Part shown: in pieces, positions 8,223-18,769 of the stretch | Layout of the letters: each line of letters opens with the position of its first letter | How positions within the stretch are numbered: the first letter of the stretch is position 1 | From: Thamnocephalis sphaerospora | Taxonomy: Eukaryota > Zoopagomycota > Zoopagomycetes > Zoopagales > Sigmoideomycetaceae | Length of the DNA stretch: 23,557 nucleotides | Assembly (NCBI GenBank): GCA_003614735.1 | Contig: KZ992654.1 | Span: forward strand, 1 to 23,557 | Reading direction: 5' to 3' | Translations under genes and position numbers: made by a program | The notes under the pieces: model-generated | Databases searched by the model: none | Seen by the model: only the letters and a program-made list of their open reading frames with translations | Told to the model about the DNA's origin: nothing

Positions 8223-9199
8223 TCACGCGCATCGAGACTTGCTGTTCTTTTGTTTCTTGCTGCCACTGCTGGGCTTTTCGTCGATATAGCCGCACTGCTC
8301 CAGCAGCGACCGCGCTGCGTTGTTGATGTGCTTGAAGCGATCCGGACCTAGTAAAATGCCACCATACCAGCGCGTCACTACCACAACTACATTTTGCACG
8401 TCTACAATCTGCAACAGGTGGAGTAGTCGGCCACCGGCGGCAGTTTCGCCATCGTCGTCGCAATCTAGTCATCAGGCATGAGGTGACGTCTGTAAATGAT
8501 CGCGTGGCAAGGTGGCCTACCTTGCAACAGGGCGCCTGAGGATAGCACTATCCGATAGGCGAGAATGTTGTGCGTAGCCCGCGCAATCTTGCGATCCATG
8601 AGAAGCGTGTCGAGTACTCGTTTTGCATCGTCGGCCGAGTGGACTTTGGCCAAATGCGCGACAAAGATACTTTTGCGATCGACTACGGCCTCGCCGTGCA
8701 TGATGGCGTTCACATCCCATGGCGCCTCGACCACCAGCGGTTTTGCTACGCTTGCAGGCGAAATAGCGTCGACAGCAGGCGAATCGACTGGCGGGTTGTC
8801 GGCAAGTGCACAGCGGCGTGCCGCTTCTTTTTCGTCCTGCTCCAGACAACGGTCCTCTACATAGTCGACCAGCCACTGGGCCCAGGCAAACAATACTTCC
8901 TCGCCTTCGATATACAGCCCAGACAGCTCGGCAATGATGCGTTGCTGCTCGCTGATCGAGATACCCGTCTGTTCGGCAAGCAGCTCAGACACAGGCGCTG
9001 CATGCGACGGATAGTCGGGTGGGATATGGACGCGCAGACGAAGAGCGCACGAGGGATAGCGTGCTGGCGGCGCAAACAACCAGGCGGCGTCATAGTCGGC
9101 GTCTCTTTGATAAGCGTCCTCGCCGTAAATGGCCTGCAGTGCCAGATACTCTTCAGATTGTCGCTCGCGATTGTCGGTGCCTGTTTCGCTGTTGCTCAT
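8223..9199 (-). CDS. YIH1: YIH1/IMPACT homologue (RWD + UPF0029), GCN1-binding regulator of GCN2
   Basis: Yih1/IMPACT binds Gcn1 and restrains the eIF2-alpha kinase Gcn2 in the cytosol. Two exons (9199-8521 and 8464-8223) give 306 residues, between yeast Yih1 (258) and human IMPACT (about 320). The N-terminal RWD domain starts with EEYLALQAIYGEDAY and contains LRLRVHIPPDYPS, with the family-typical YP near residue 50. A linker rich in Ala, Pro and acidic residues follows. The UPF0029 domain holds DRKSIFVAHLAKVHS, DDDGETAAGGRLLHLL and TRWYGGILLGPDRFKHI. The C-terminus is Lys/Ser-rich. The ATG at 9199 was chosen because the next upstream codons overlap the promoter side of MTQ2, whose start is only 81 bp away on the other strand. 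Its 3' end converges with PRS1, 101 bp apart. Confidence 0.93.
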
Positions 9200-9280
9200 G
9201 GCGGCGGTGGTGACTAGACTGGCAGTGGCGGAAAAGGTAGGCCAGCATTCTAGCGCGCTACTTTTGACATTTCTGCCAGC
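9200..9280. promoter_or_regulatory. 81-bp divergent promoter region YIH1/MTQ2
   Basis: Only 81 bp separate the two start codons, so transcription of both genes must begin within this short region or inside the opposing gene. No TATA box is visible. Co-regulation is possible but not shown by the sequence. Confidence 0.5.
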
Positions 9281-10361
9281 ATGATTCCTACTCCGGATCT
9301 TGGCCACCTAAAGGCCAGCGACTACCAACATGTGTACGAGCCAGCGGGTACGCCTGTGCGCACGCAAACAGTCGCGCAACGTTGGGTTTGAGACCAAGGC
9401 CGAGATAGACTAGCTAATTGCGCTTGCTAGAGGATACATTTCTGCTGTTAGACGCACTGGAGCAGGACCAGGAACGGTTGCGGCAGGCTGCGCCGAGGAT
9501 GTGCGTTGAAGTTGGGTACGTGCTATGGCAGCATCTACTAGCTGAATATCGTAGTGCTGATGAGGCCAATACCGCGGCGATATCAGCTCTGGTTCTGGCT
9601 GCGTATCTGCCTTTTTAGCAGGCGTGATAGGCAAGCAGAATGCCGGTAAGCGCATCTGGATACAAACACTGATGGCGGCGATGGTCCACTAACGAGCAAC
9701 GACACGGCGACAACGACGACAACGACGACAACGATGACGACGACGGCAGTCTTTCTATGTACCGACGTTAATCTGCGGGCGCTGCAGGCGACGCGGCAGA
9801 CTGGCACGCAGAACCAGGTAAATAGGTCGTGTTAATGTGCTTGTTGCGGCCAGCTGACACTGTATCTCAGGCGTCGCTAGAGCCAGTGCGCACGGATCTC
9901 GTGAGCGGATTACGTCTGCAGGGACGCGTCGATGTGCTCGTGTTTAATCCGCCCTATGTACCCACACCAAGCGAGGAGGTGGCATGCGACGGTATTGCGG
10001 CTGCATGGGCAGGTGGCATTGATGGCCGTGAAGTAACCGACCGACTGTTGCCGCGTGTGGCGGTACGTCTATATGCGCTGCGTTTTTGACTCTCCTGTTC
10101 TGCTGACGTGGGCGAAGTAGGATCTGCTGTCACCACGAGGCGTCTTTTATTTGGTTGCTGTTCGAGAGAACAAGCCACAAGAGATGATTGACCAACTGGC
10201 CAAAGCTGGCCTACACGGCGAGGTGGGTGGCCTCAAAGTGCGCATCATCCTATTAATGGCTAAGCAAGCGTATAATCTATGGACAGGTTACGTGCCAGCG
10301 GAGAAGTGGTCCAGAGCGTCTTTGCGTGATTCGATTTACGCGACGCGCTGGTCAGCCGTAG
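9281..10361 (+). CDS. MTQ2: MTQ2/N6AMT1 (HemK2) methyltransferase of eRF1
   Basis: With Trm112, Mtq2 methylates the glutamine of the GGQ motif in release factor eRF1 using S-adenosylmethionine. Seven exons (9281-9347, 9431-9515, 9587-9645, 9750-9817, 9871-10062, 10121-10222, 10287-10361) join in phase to 215 residues; human N6AMT1 has 214. The family entry motif [16 protein letters not shown] comes first, then the SAM-binding [14 protein letters not shown] (residues 49-62), the acidic CTDVN strand end, and the catalytic NPPY (119-122) in [17 protein letters not shown]. The end is [19 protein letters not shown], recovered only by splicing intron 6 (10223-10286). If that intron is kept, the frame stays open to 10390 with an unrelated tail. 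Trm112 is not in the window. Confidence 0.94.
9691..9747 (+). repeat. GAC/AAC trinucleotide tract inside MTQ2 intron 4
   Basis: Intron 4 of MTQ2 (9646-9749) contains an imperfect run of GACAAC/GACGAC triplets just before its acceptor. Because the tract is intronic and pyrimidine-poor, it leaves little room for a normal polypyrimidine stretch; the likely branch point is the ctaac at about 9688-9692, upstream of it. Confidence 0.75.
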
Positions 10362-10499
10362 AGGGAAACAATAGACGTGTTATTGACTAGTGCCATTAGT
10401 CGTCACCAGCAGACAATAACGTCGGATATGCTTGCATCATTGTTCTTTTTCTCTTTCCCGGCTTCTCCGCCCATTGCAGACTAACTCACGCTACCTGCC

Positions 10500-10830
10500 A
10501 TGGACCGAGAGAACATTGCACGGCTCAAAAACTGCCTCAACCGACGCTGCCGCGCCACCAGCTCGGACGGGCGTCAATTTCTCGGTCAGTTTGTATGCGT
10601 AGACACGGAACGGAATGTGGTCATCAACAATGCCGAGGAACGTGCGCACGGTAGGCTTATATGCACCGCGGAATGCTACACCGCAAACGACTGACGGGCT
10701 TGCAGGCCGATGCCGCTTTGTCGGCCTGGTGATGATTCCAGGCGCGCACCTTTGTCGCTTTGAGGTGGAGCACGCTGCCCTGCTCGACCCGGCCTCGCCG
10801 CCCACAGACCACGCCAGCATGTACCTTTAG
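10500..10830 (+). CDS. NAA38: NAA38/LSMD1-like LSM-domain protein (NatC auxiliary subunit)
   Basis: Two exons (10500-10650, 10706-10830) give 91 residues forming one LSM fold. Sm1 contains SSDGRQFLGQFVCVDTERNV with the usual D-G and the D-x-x-x-N pattern. Sm2 contains FVGLVMIPGAHLCRFEV, where the typical Sm2 I-R-G of splicing LSm proteins is replaced by M-I-P-G. The M-x-P-G form and the small size fit LSMD1/Naa38, the LSM-like subunit of the N-terminal acetyltransferase NatC. Another LSm-like protein cannot be fully excluded, as the call rests on remembered motifs. The intron is phase 1 with a CTGAC branch point near its 3' end. It lies 138 bp downstream of MTQ2 and converges with the complex I gene. 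Confidence 0.8.
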
Positions 10831-10947
10831 CCGCGCGTAATGTAGAAGCACTCTTCAGCAGTAGCGCATCTATGTCAGGCAACAATGACTGTATTTCGCC
10901 TGCTACAATCCACGCGCACACGCATGTGGAGCTGCGCCAGGCGCGCG

Positions 10948-11457
10948 CTATTGTTCGGTGGCGAGACGCTCCACCTGCTTCTCCACCTCGCCCGCGTTCA
11001 TGTTCTCCACGGAGACCTTGCGCTCCTTGCCGTGCTCTGTAAAGATGGCAGGGCCAGCGCGGTATGAGCGCCATTGCGGCCAACAGCACTGGCGCGCAGC
11101 GCGTCCACGTACCATAGCGCGCGTAGATCGTGGGGCGGACACCAGCGGCTTCCCGAACGAGAATCGGAAGTGAGGGATTGGCGCTCTTCAGCACCGGGTA
11201 GCTCTTGTGGACGAAATCGCTGCGAGTAAAGCGTTTAGTGAGCAGTAGTCCAGCAGTGGCGGCGGCGGCGGCGGCCGGTAGGGCTCACTCGCGTCGCGCA
11301 GACACATCGCCTCCAAGCCTGTGGGCGCGTCGCTTATCGCTGGCGGTGATCCAGCGCAAGTATACACGTACCGAACGCCCTGGCTGGCCGGTGAGGTCTG
11401 GCACAGATGAATGCGCAGCTCGCGCAGGTGCTTGGAGACAGAGCCACGCCACGACAT
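10948..11457 (-). CDS. NDUFA2: NADH dehydrogenase (complex I) B8/NDUFA2-type subunit
   Basis: This is a small accessory subunit of respiratory complex I in the mitochondrial matrix arm, with a thioredoxin-like fold. Three exons (11457-11372, 11219-11113, 11036-10948) give 93 residues; the human protein has 99. The protein reads HLRELRIHLCQTSPASQGVR, then DFVHKSYPVLKSANPSLPIL, VREAAGVRPTIYARY and a C-terminal KERKVSVENMNAGEVEKQVE, all in family order. The first cysteine (Cys19, in LCQTS) is kept. The second, in the usual RECxGV segment, is Ala here (VREAAGV), so the disulfide known from the mammalian protein cannot form. The first intron contains six GGC triplets. It sits 94 bp downstream of the kinesin stop on the same strand. 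Confidence 0.92.
11258..11275. repeat. (GGC)6 trinucleotide tract in NDUFA2 intron 1
   Basis: Six perfect GGC copies on the plus strand (GCC on the coding strand) inside the first intron of the complex I gene. Likely length-variable; no effect on the protein is expected. Confidence 0.85.
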
Positions 11458-11551
11458 GGTGTGAAGCAGGTTAACAAACAAGAAGGCGATCGGGGTGTTT
11501 GCTGGGCGGAGAAGTGAGTGTGGCCGTAGGCAAGTCGGAAGACACAATGGA

Positions 11552-14500
11552 CTATTTGATTGGCGAAACGTATTTACTGTCACCACAATGCCGACTGTCA
11601 ACCTGGACCATGCTATGCACTGAGCTGCGCCACGCTGAGCTCCGCTGTATGCCACACCACATCGCAATAATCAACGCAAACAGTGAGCACGTATGCATGC
11701 TGAGCCGTGTTACATGCGCGCTCACCTTTTGTAATGGTCAGGTCGGCTTCCAGACTGGCGACGCGTTCCGAATAGCGATGCTGCTCGTCCGACCAGTTGT
11801 CGCGTTCGCGCTTCAGCGTGGCCTCTAGATCGGTGACGCGCATTCGCAGTTTCCGCGCCATCTCTTCGCTAGCTGCGCTATCAGAACGCGGCGACTGCAA
11901 GCTGACCATGCTGGCTTCTGCCATCTCAAACTGCGATAGTTCCAGTTTGCGAATGGTGTTGCGCAGCTCAGCAATCGTGCCCTTGTGTTCACGACATTCC
12001 TCCTCCAGCTCGCTGATAGCCTCGCTTTGCTCCTCCACCGCATGCATTAGTTCGAAATATTTCTACACGCGTGTCGCTGAAATGGTCAGCGCAGATAGGC
12101 AAGTCTTGCTGCAGACGCGCTGCTTACCTGGGTGCCTGTAAAGTTGGCGAGTGAATATCTTCCCGATACATCCTTTTCTACCTGCGTACGAAGGTTGGCC
12201 ATGTTTGACTCCATCTCACGCAGTGCAGTCTCTAGTGCGGCGTTCTTTTCCTGCAGCGCCACGACCTCTCCGTCTGTATTGTTTGCCACCGGCGCTCCGC
12301 CATCTTCGCTGAATATCGACAATTTTACCGGAGAAGATAGTGTATCCAGCGTCTGCTTCAGCGCCTGTATCTCGCGCTCCTTTGTGTTCAGCTGCGACTT
12401 GAGGTCTGCGACAACAATGGCAGCACCGCCGGAAAGACTCGTGTCCTGTAGTGCGCACCGCATCTATAAGCATACCGCTGCTGCTGGCGCATCTGGCTTT
12501 GACGGCTGACTTACCGCTGCGCCATCATTACTTCCTTCAGCAACGGGATCCTCGTCGATAGACGTAGATCCCGACGTGAGAATAAGCTCTGTCAAGTGAT
12601 CGATGCGTTCTCGCAGCGTTGTGCGCACAAGATGCAGCTCCATCACCTCCTCCTCGTACTGTAGCACGTACATCTGTGTTAGCTAATGTAGGTGGTGGTG
12701 CACTGTGCATGTATCTCGACATTACCTTCTTGTTCTCCTGCTTGAGGTGCTGAATCTCATCGTCTCGATCGCGTCCCAGCACATCGTTGGTGTGAATAAG
12801 GCGGGCCTTTAGCTCCATGATCTCCAGACGGTATTTCTGCAACAACGCCTTGTCATCGACCACCTATGGCAAAACAATAGCAGCACACACCAATCGCCTG
12901 GTTCAATGAAAATCCGACTGAACAGGTAGCTGTGCACTCTACCTGATTCGTGTGCGCAGAAGTAACCACTTGCTTGATGCTCGAAGCAAACTTGAGCGTG
13001 TTCAAGCTTTCGTCCGCATTTATCCCCGATGGTGCCAGCGCGCAGATGACTGCGACGCGTGCATTACCCGTGAGTGCCGTTTGAAGCAGGCGCGTAAGTT
13101 TGGAGTCTCGGAACGGAATGTGCCCTCTGTCGCCGATGTAGCGCGGTCAGCATTCAAATCACGTTTAGCGTCCACTCAAGATGCGTACGAGTTTTCGCTG
13201 GTCAGCTTGGAAATGACAGTGCCCAGCGTGAGTAGACTATGCAGCGGCAGAGAAAATGTCAGCAAACAGACGTACAGATGGTGCGACGGGTTTTGTAAAG
13301 AGGCTGGCATGCAGCATAGGTATGGACCAGGTACCTTTTGTTGATGTAGGCCGTCTCCAGCCGACGCTCCGCAGACACCGATGCTTTTTCGGATCCAGCC
13401 AGATCGATCAGATTCTGCAGCGTTGCAACGCATTCGTTAGCGCTGCGCATTCTTCGGTGCTGTGCAGATGTTCAGCCTGATCACGCACCAATTGTGAAAT
13501 GCGCACGCCATTCTTTCCTGCATTTCGCCCAATCCGGCCGCGCCGAATGCCAATGCCAAGGCTAGGCATGCCGCGCTCGCGACTCTCCACAATCTAGGTG
13601 TGACAGAATTAGCGGTGCATCAATCGCCGCGCGACGCTTTTCGTACCAGCTGAAAGATGGTGTGCGAGCGACTGCTGTGCTCGTTGTAGTCGGTCGTGCT
13701 TACATGCCGCTTGGCTATTACCGGGAGGCGTCAGGGGTGGGCCAGCAAGGCAGATGACCTTGTGACAACCTACCCTCGCCCTTGCGAATAACACGCATCA
13801 TCTGTGCTACCGAGGTAACAATCTCCTCCTTGAGCGGACTAACATAGACGCCACGCTGCGTGCAAGGCGACCGTCGATAAGTGGCACGGTGTATGCTAGC
13901 CTTGATAGACCACCTACTTTGGTGTCCTCGTGGATCCGAAGTGGAAGCGTTTCTGGCGCCAGCAGGTCTTTGATCTGCTCATTGTAGATTTCCAGGTATG
14001 CGACACGAAGCAGATACTCGCGAGAAGACGACGATTGCTAGCAGACGCATGGCGTGAGCGCACAAGCGTCGACATCAACGCACTGCCGCGTGCAGACCAA
14101 TACCAACCTCGCGAATGTATGCAAACACTTCGGACACTGCGCGAGGAATAACGCCTGGATTCATCTTGTCGCCTGCTACCATGTGTGAGCAAGTGACGCG
14201 CCCATGCTTCCGCCTGTACTGCGCACGCACCCATCTGATTCGGCGGCAATGCAACGCGTGGCCGGGCAGTGTGTATCAGCGTCATGTCGCACCATCAGCG
14301 CTTGAGCACGCGGCTTCCTACCATGGTCTACGTTGCCAACGCAACGCGTTAGCGGCGGTCTGCAATTCGCTCTACATGCATCGACTTACATAGGTCTTGC
14401 CCGAGGAGGTTTGACCATAAGCGAACACCGTGCCTGGCATGCAACAGTCGCATGGTAAGCACAGTAAATGCATAGGACATGCCCACGCTGCAACGCACCA

Positions 14501-14989
14501 TTGTAGCCTTCCATCGATGACCTGTATTCCGCGTGACAAAGCCCAATTAGTGAGCGACGGCGACAGCGCCGATGGCCAGCACGCATGCTTACCGGACAAT
14601 ATCCCGCACGACACGCTGGTAGACGTCGCCATTGTCGCTTCCAGTGATGACCGCGTCTACGCTCGAGCCGTCGCTGGCACGTCAACACTCCTTCGACGCC
14701 AGAGGCTGAGCGAAGCGTGCTCACCGTAGAATTGGTCAAACGAATGCCGTCTGTTGTTGGTCGCGTACAGCTCGCTGAGGCGAATGCGAGTCGGGTCTGG
14801 CGTTTCCCAGACAGTCACCTCACCGTGCGGCAAGCGGCGCTCTGTGCGAGTGGGCGGCCGTAGTCGTACGGCTACGGTGACATTCTCTGGGCGCCGGTCA
14901 CAGCTCGAACCGTCCGAAGATACCGAAGACGCACGCGTATGCTGAGACGCGCGCGAAGCTGAGCGCTTCTCCTGTCGCAGTGAATTCAT
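11552..14989 (-). CDS. Kinesin-7 (CENP-E/Kip2/Tea2 type) microtubule motor
   Basis: Seventeen exons give about 743 residues: 14989-14725, 14656-14593, 14521-14499, 14433-14390, 14218-14108, 14037-13918, 13855-13774, 13714-13647, 13593-13489, 13414-13335, 13236-13189, 13126-12943, 12863-12726, 12673-12515, 12463-12128, 12062-11726, 11619-11552. The N-terminal motor starts at VTVAVRLRPP. It has the P-loop GQTSSGKT (124-131), LLRVAYLEIYNEQIKDLL, GVYVSPLKEEIVTS, switch I NEHSSRSHT (about 247-255), switch II DLAGSE (298-303) and HIPFRDSKLTRLLQ. IYNEQIKDLL and VYVSPLKEE point to kinesin-7. After the motor come coiled-coil segments (EEVMELHLVRTTLRERIDHL, LKSQLNTKEREIQALKQ, EECREHKGTIAELRNTIRKL). The exon 5 start is uncertain (odd residues before MNPGVIPRAV). 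The last exon is also uncertain: without splicing the protein stops at 11613. The Kip2/Tea2-like role in polarity or spindles is inferred from the family. Confidence 0.9.
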
Positions 14990-15126
14990 GTAGGTGAGTA
15001 TGGGCTGAGGCGCTCGTGCAAGGCAAGGGGATGCGGAGTGTGCGAATGTTAGGCTAAAGTGCGGAAAGAGTCGACGCTAGTGGCTGCGACTGACCAGCCC
15101 TCACACACATACCTTTTCTTCGCATC
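14990..15126. promoter_or_regulatory. Divergent promoter region kinesin-7/SDR
   Basis: This 137-bp stretch lies between the two start codons on opposite strands. No core promoter element is recognisable. Confidence 0.45.
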
Positions 15127-16324
15127 ATGAGTACGCCAGCGGCCGAACGGCCGTCACGGTCGACGGTCGCGTCTCCTACCCATCCCAATGCGTTCACGCT
15201 GGACTTGATTGTCCGCATGCTGCGCACCACGGTGTTTCATTATTCTTTTGGATTCGTCGCCATTATTGGGCTCAAGGCGCTTGAATTGCCCTGGAGCCAT
15301 CCGGCGACGCAGCTAGCCCTTGGCTACACCGCCCTGCTTCTTGTCATTTACGGCGTTGCGCACCGGTTCCGCGCCAAGGAAACAATCGACTGGCAGGACC
15401 AGGTGGTGGTGGTGACGGGCGGTGAGTGTGCCGGCAACTAGTCCTGTTTCCCAGCATATATTAACGTCTCTGGCACACGCGTAGGTAGCGGTGGCGTCGG
15501 CGCCTGCTTGTCGGGAATTCTGGCCATGCGTGGTGCGCACGTCGCAGTACTCGACGTCGAGCCGTTTGCGTCGCACATGCCCAATGTCAAGTTTTTTCCT
15601 TGTGATGTAGCCGATATCGAGCAGCTGCACGCCGCGGCTGAAGCGATCCGCGGCGATCTGGGCCACCCAACGGTGCTCATCAACAACGCCGGCTGCGCAA
15701 TCAAAGGCAGTATCCTGGACGTTGAGCCTGCGCAGGTGGAAAAGATGTTTCGCGTTAATTCGATGGCACATTTCTGGACGATACGCGAGTTCCTGCCTGA
15801 CATGCTGCGCCGCAACGAAGGCCACATCGTTACCGTCTCCTCAATCCTCGGCTGGTGCGCGCCTGCAGGTCTGTCGGGCTACGGTGCAAGCAAGGCTGCT
15901 CTGAACGTGCTCCACGATTCGCTGCATGAAGAGCTGCGTATGCGGGGTACTAAGGTGCGCGCCAGTTTGATCTGCCCAGGGCACATTGGCACGCGGCTGT
16001 TTGCGGACTTGAACACGGCAAACGAGTTTCTGCTGCCTGTTCTTTCGCCTATGGACATTGTTGAGGCGGTCATCGAGGCGATCGGCGCAAAGCAGAGTCG
16101 CGAGTACTATCTGCCTTGGGCCACCAACATGATGCCGCTATTCAACATCTTTCCTCTCTGGATGCGCAGCTACCTAAAGGAGGTATGTTTGGAGCGTAGA
16201 CAGCGACCGATGACCATGCGCTCATGTCTTTTGTCGCGCTTTTGGCGTCTAGCTTCTGGGTGTCGATCAGTCGGTGCGCCATCTTATCCCACGCCAGCCC
16301 GCTGTGCACGACAAGGAGAACTAG
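15127..16324 (+). CDS. Membrane-anchored short-chain dehydrogenase/reductase (SDR16C/RDH10-like)
   Basis: Three exons (15127-15421, 15485-16182, 16253-16324) give 354 residues. The N-terminus has two hydrophobic segments (about residues 38-52 and 62-77), suggesting ER or lipid-droplet membrane anchoring. The Rossmann domain starts QDQVVVVTGGSGGVGACLSG (TGxxxGxG, 97-104). It continues with CDVAD, the NNAG motif (165-168), the structural N190, the catalytic Ser in IVTVSSILGW, and the active-site Y231-x-x-x-K235 in SGYGASKAAL, followed by CPGHIGTRLF. All catalytic residues are present. D122 in VLDVE, at the end of beta-2, favours NAD(H) over NADP(H). Overall it resembles SDR16C/retinol dehydrogenase 10-like proteins. 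Fungal substrates are unknown to me, so I give no gene symbol. It converges with GPI16, 128 bp between stops. Confidence 0.9.
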
Positions 16325-16452
16325 ATCGTCGACGTTGGACCGGTTGGTGTGCATGCAGCGCTGTAATAAACACACATGTTTATGTTCTGTGGCGACAAGA
16401 TCAGCAAACGTTTGCGTTGCTCAAGTGGCGAGTATGCGAATACAGATGATGA

Positions 16453-18624
16453 TTACGCCGTCTTTTCCCGCCAGACGATGGGCTCAAAGTGCCGAGTCAA
16501 CAGGTTAAACATGGATCCAAAGAATAGCGCAACCACGGTGCACGTAAGCGTGATGACGTTGTACGGCATGCTAAAGTCTGGTGTGGGCAGGCTCAAAAGA
16601 AACGGCTCCGTGTATAACCGTGTGCCCACAATACGACTGCAGGCAGAGGGTAGCAATGCAAGATATTAGCCATCCGCGCATGCGTTTATGCCAAACGTTT
16701 TATGTTACCTACCTTGTGTTTGCCTCTTCCGCCACAGCGTCCACGGTCAACACGGCTGGTCCAACGTCAAAGCCACGGTTGGCATCCGGCGGGTATTCGG
16801 TGTACTTTAGGAACGACTTGTCGAACGAGATGATCAGTCGCAGTTTAGACTCTGCGGGTAGTCGAAGCTTCATCTCCAGTGCCGTCGGCCGTCGTCGGTC
16901 TGCAGAAGGAAGATAGAGTTGCTGGACAATGGCATCTGATGCCGTTTGAGGTGATGAATGCTGTGCGTCTACAAGCGTCGCTTGCATAGAGTGAAGAAAC
17001 AGTTTCATGTACCACGGCGTAGTTTGGAAAAGCGTGGCATCAACGCTGGTAGCCAGGCGATTCTCCACCTCAAGGACTAGCTTGCCATGATCACCGGTGC
17101 CATCTAATATCGATATGCCCCAGGTTAGCGCGTGTGCAACTTTGCAAACCTAGGACTGATCTCACCTGCTAGACGGCGATGCAAGAGAATCGAGCGTGGT
17201 TTCTCTACGGGCAGTAGCGGACATGCCTGTAAGCATCCGTTTGCTTCTCTATAACCTTACATGCCAGCCATAACGTACCTGTAAACACTCTGACGTTTTC
17301 CCAGTGGAAACCCACATCAGCACCTTCCAGCTCTTTGTCTAATAGTGTATGGGCAGTCAGTTACTCGACTGCGGCTGCTGAACACGAGTCGCATGGACGA
17401 CCTACCGGCGATCATATCAAATATAGCGGTTGTCGCGGCAGCATCGGTCACCTCCATTCGGGTTGAAGTCCGTGTAAGCAGAGGCTCCATGTTGTTTGGA
17501 AGCTCCACAACTATGGTGCTGTTGCGTGCAACGGGGCAGGCGCCGGGCACTCTCCGCTCTAGCGAGTTGTACATTGACCAGCCTTCGTGACGGCGTCAGC
17601 ACCAGCACAGACAACGCCAACCTGGCAACGGAGAAGCACGCGGCCTACCTTGTTTTCCTTCAACATTGACCGATTCCAGAACCGACACGGCAGTCTGCTT
17701 AATCTCTCGTAGCTACCAGCCAATGCTGTGCCGTCAGCAGAGCCAGTGCGCCAGGATAGATCCGCTTCCCACATACCTGATTACTATAGTTGACGTGTAG
17801 CGCCACCGAATGATAGCTAGACCGATAAATATGCTGCGTATTTAGCAGAGTAGCAATGCCCGCCTGTATACTGGTCAGCTCAGTTGATCTGCGCGCGCCC
17901 GTGCACGCTGACTATACCTTTGACTGGCACGGTAGCTGCTTGATCCAAGGCGTTAGGTTCTCAGTGCACACATTCTCGCGTGGCAACACTCCATAACGCA
18001 GCTCCGTCTCTGACATGCCTGCCGTTAATAAAGATCAGTTGATCTGCACGCCAGCGGTTTCGCTTACCGCCCGCATCGTGCGTGCTCTGGAAGCTAAGCT
18101 GCGGCGTCAACGTGCTCGCCTCGTCGATAAAGTTCAGCGATGCGCAGAAAAGCCCGCCCGTAGCCTGGACAAGTCCGCGCCAACGTTGATCGACGCTGGC
18201 GGATCAAACGCCGGTCAGCGCGACAGTACAGAAGGCATCGCCGCGCTGCGTACCTCTCTCCGTTGGTTTTCAGACGCGCCCAAAGCTCCGCTCCCGAGCC
18301 AGCCGCGTCCTGGCCAATGGCATACCCCCAGCGGTCGTGCATCCAGGTGCCCAGCGTAAGAGACAGGTGCAACTCGGCCACGTCATAAGCCTCCATAATT
18401 TGCGCAATCGCGCGCGGGAACAGACTCTCATCAGCAGAGCTGGCCGCCTCACCATCGACCTGCGTGATGAACTGGAATTTTGCCAGCACGCGGTTGTCGT
18501 CTAGAGGCCGAAGAAAGAGCTGCTCGTCAAAGTGGGCGTGTACCACGCCAAAGCACAGCAGTGACAACAGCGCTAGAGACGAGACGGCGTGCGCCATCTG
18601 GCGCATACGCCGGACAGTAGACAT
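16453..18624 (-). CDS. GPI16: GPI transamidase subunit GPI16/PIG-T
   Basis: GPI16/PIG-T is a lumenal subunit of the ER transamidase that attaches GPI anchors, and it pairs with the Gpi8 protease. Ten exons: 18624-18254, 18195-18068, 18018-17918, 17863-17777, 17712-17649, 17582-17406, 17338-17279, 17243-17166, 17103-16713, 16636-16453; about 546 residues. A signal peptide ([17 protein letters not shown]) precedes [20 protein letters not shown]. Family blocks follow: [60 protein letters not shown] and [10 protein letters not shown]. The C-terminal membrane anchor is in [20 protein letters not shown]. The start could be 18648, 18624 or 18606; 18624 gives an Arg-rich n-region. The exon 8 start is ambiguous: 17243 implies a 35-nt intron, while 17226 needs a GTGTTT donor earlier in exon 7. 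It lies just downstream of TOP2 on the same strand. Confidence 0.92.
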
Positions 18625-18769
18625 GGCAGCTGCCACGGTCAGATGCATGGCAATGACATACAATAGGGAAAGAAGTGTGGCGACAGGCTGTAGTGGTGGC
18701 GCAACCAACAGTCTCTCTTAACGGCAAGCCTATTCATTGAAAGGGGTGCATCATACGGTCATCGCTCGC

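Noticed and set aside
8570-9217. A 215-codon plus-strand open frame
   Set aside because: It is antisense to the RWD and linker region of YIH1, which has clear family motifs on the minus strand.
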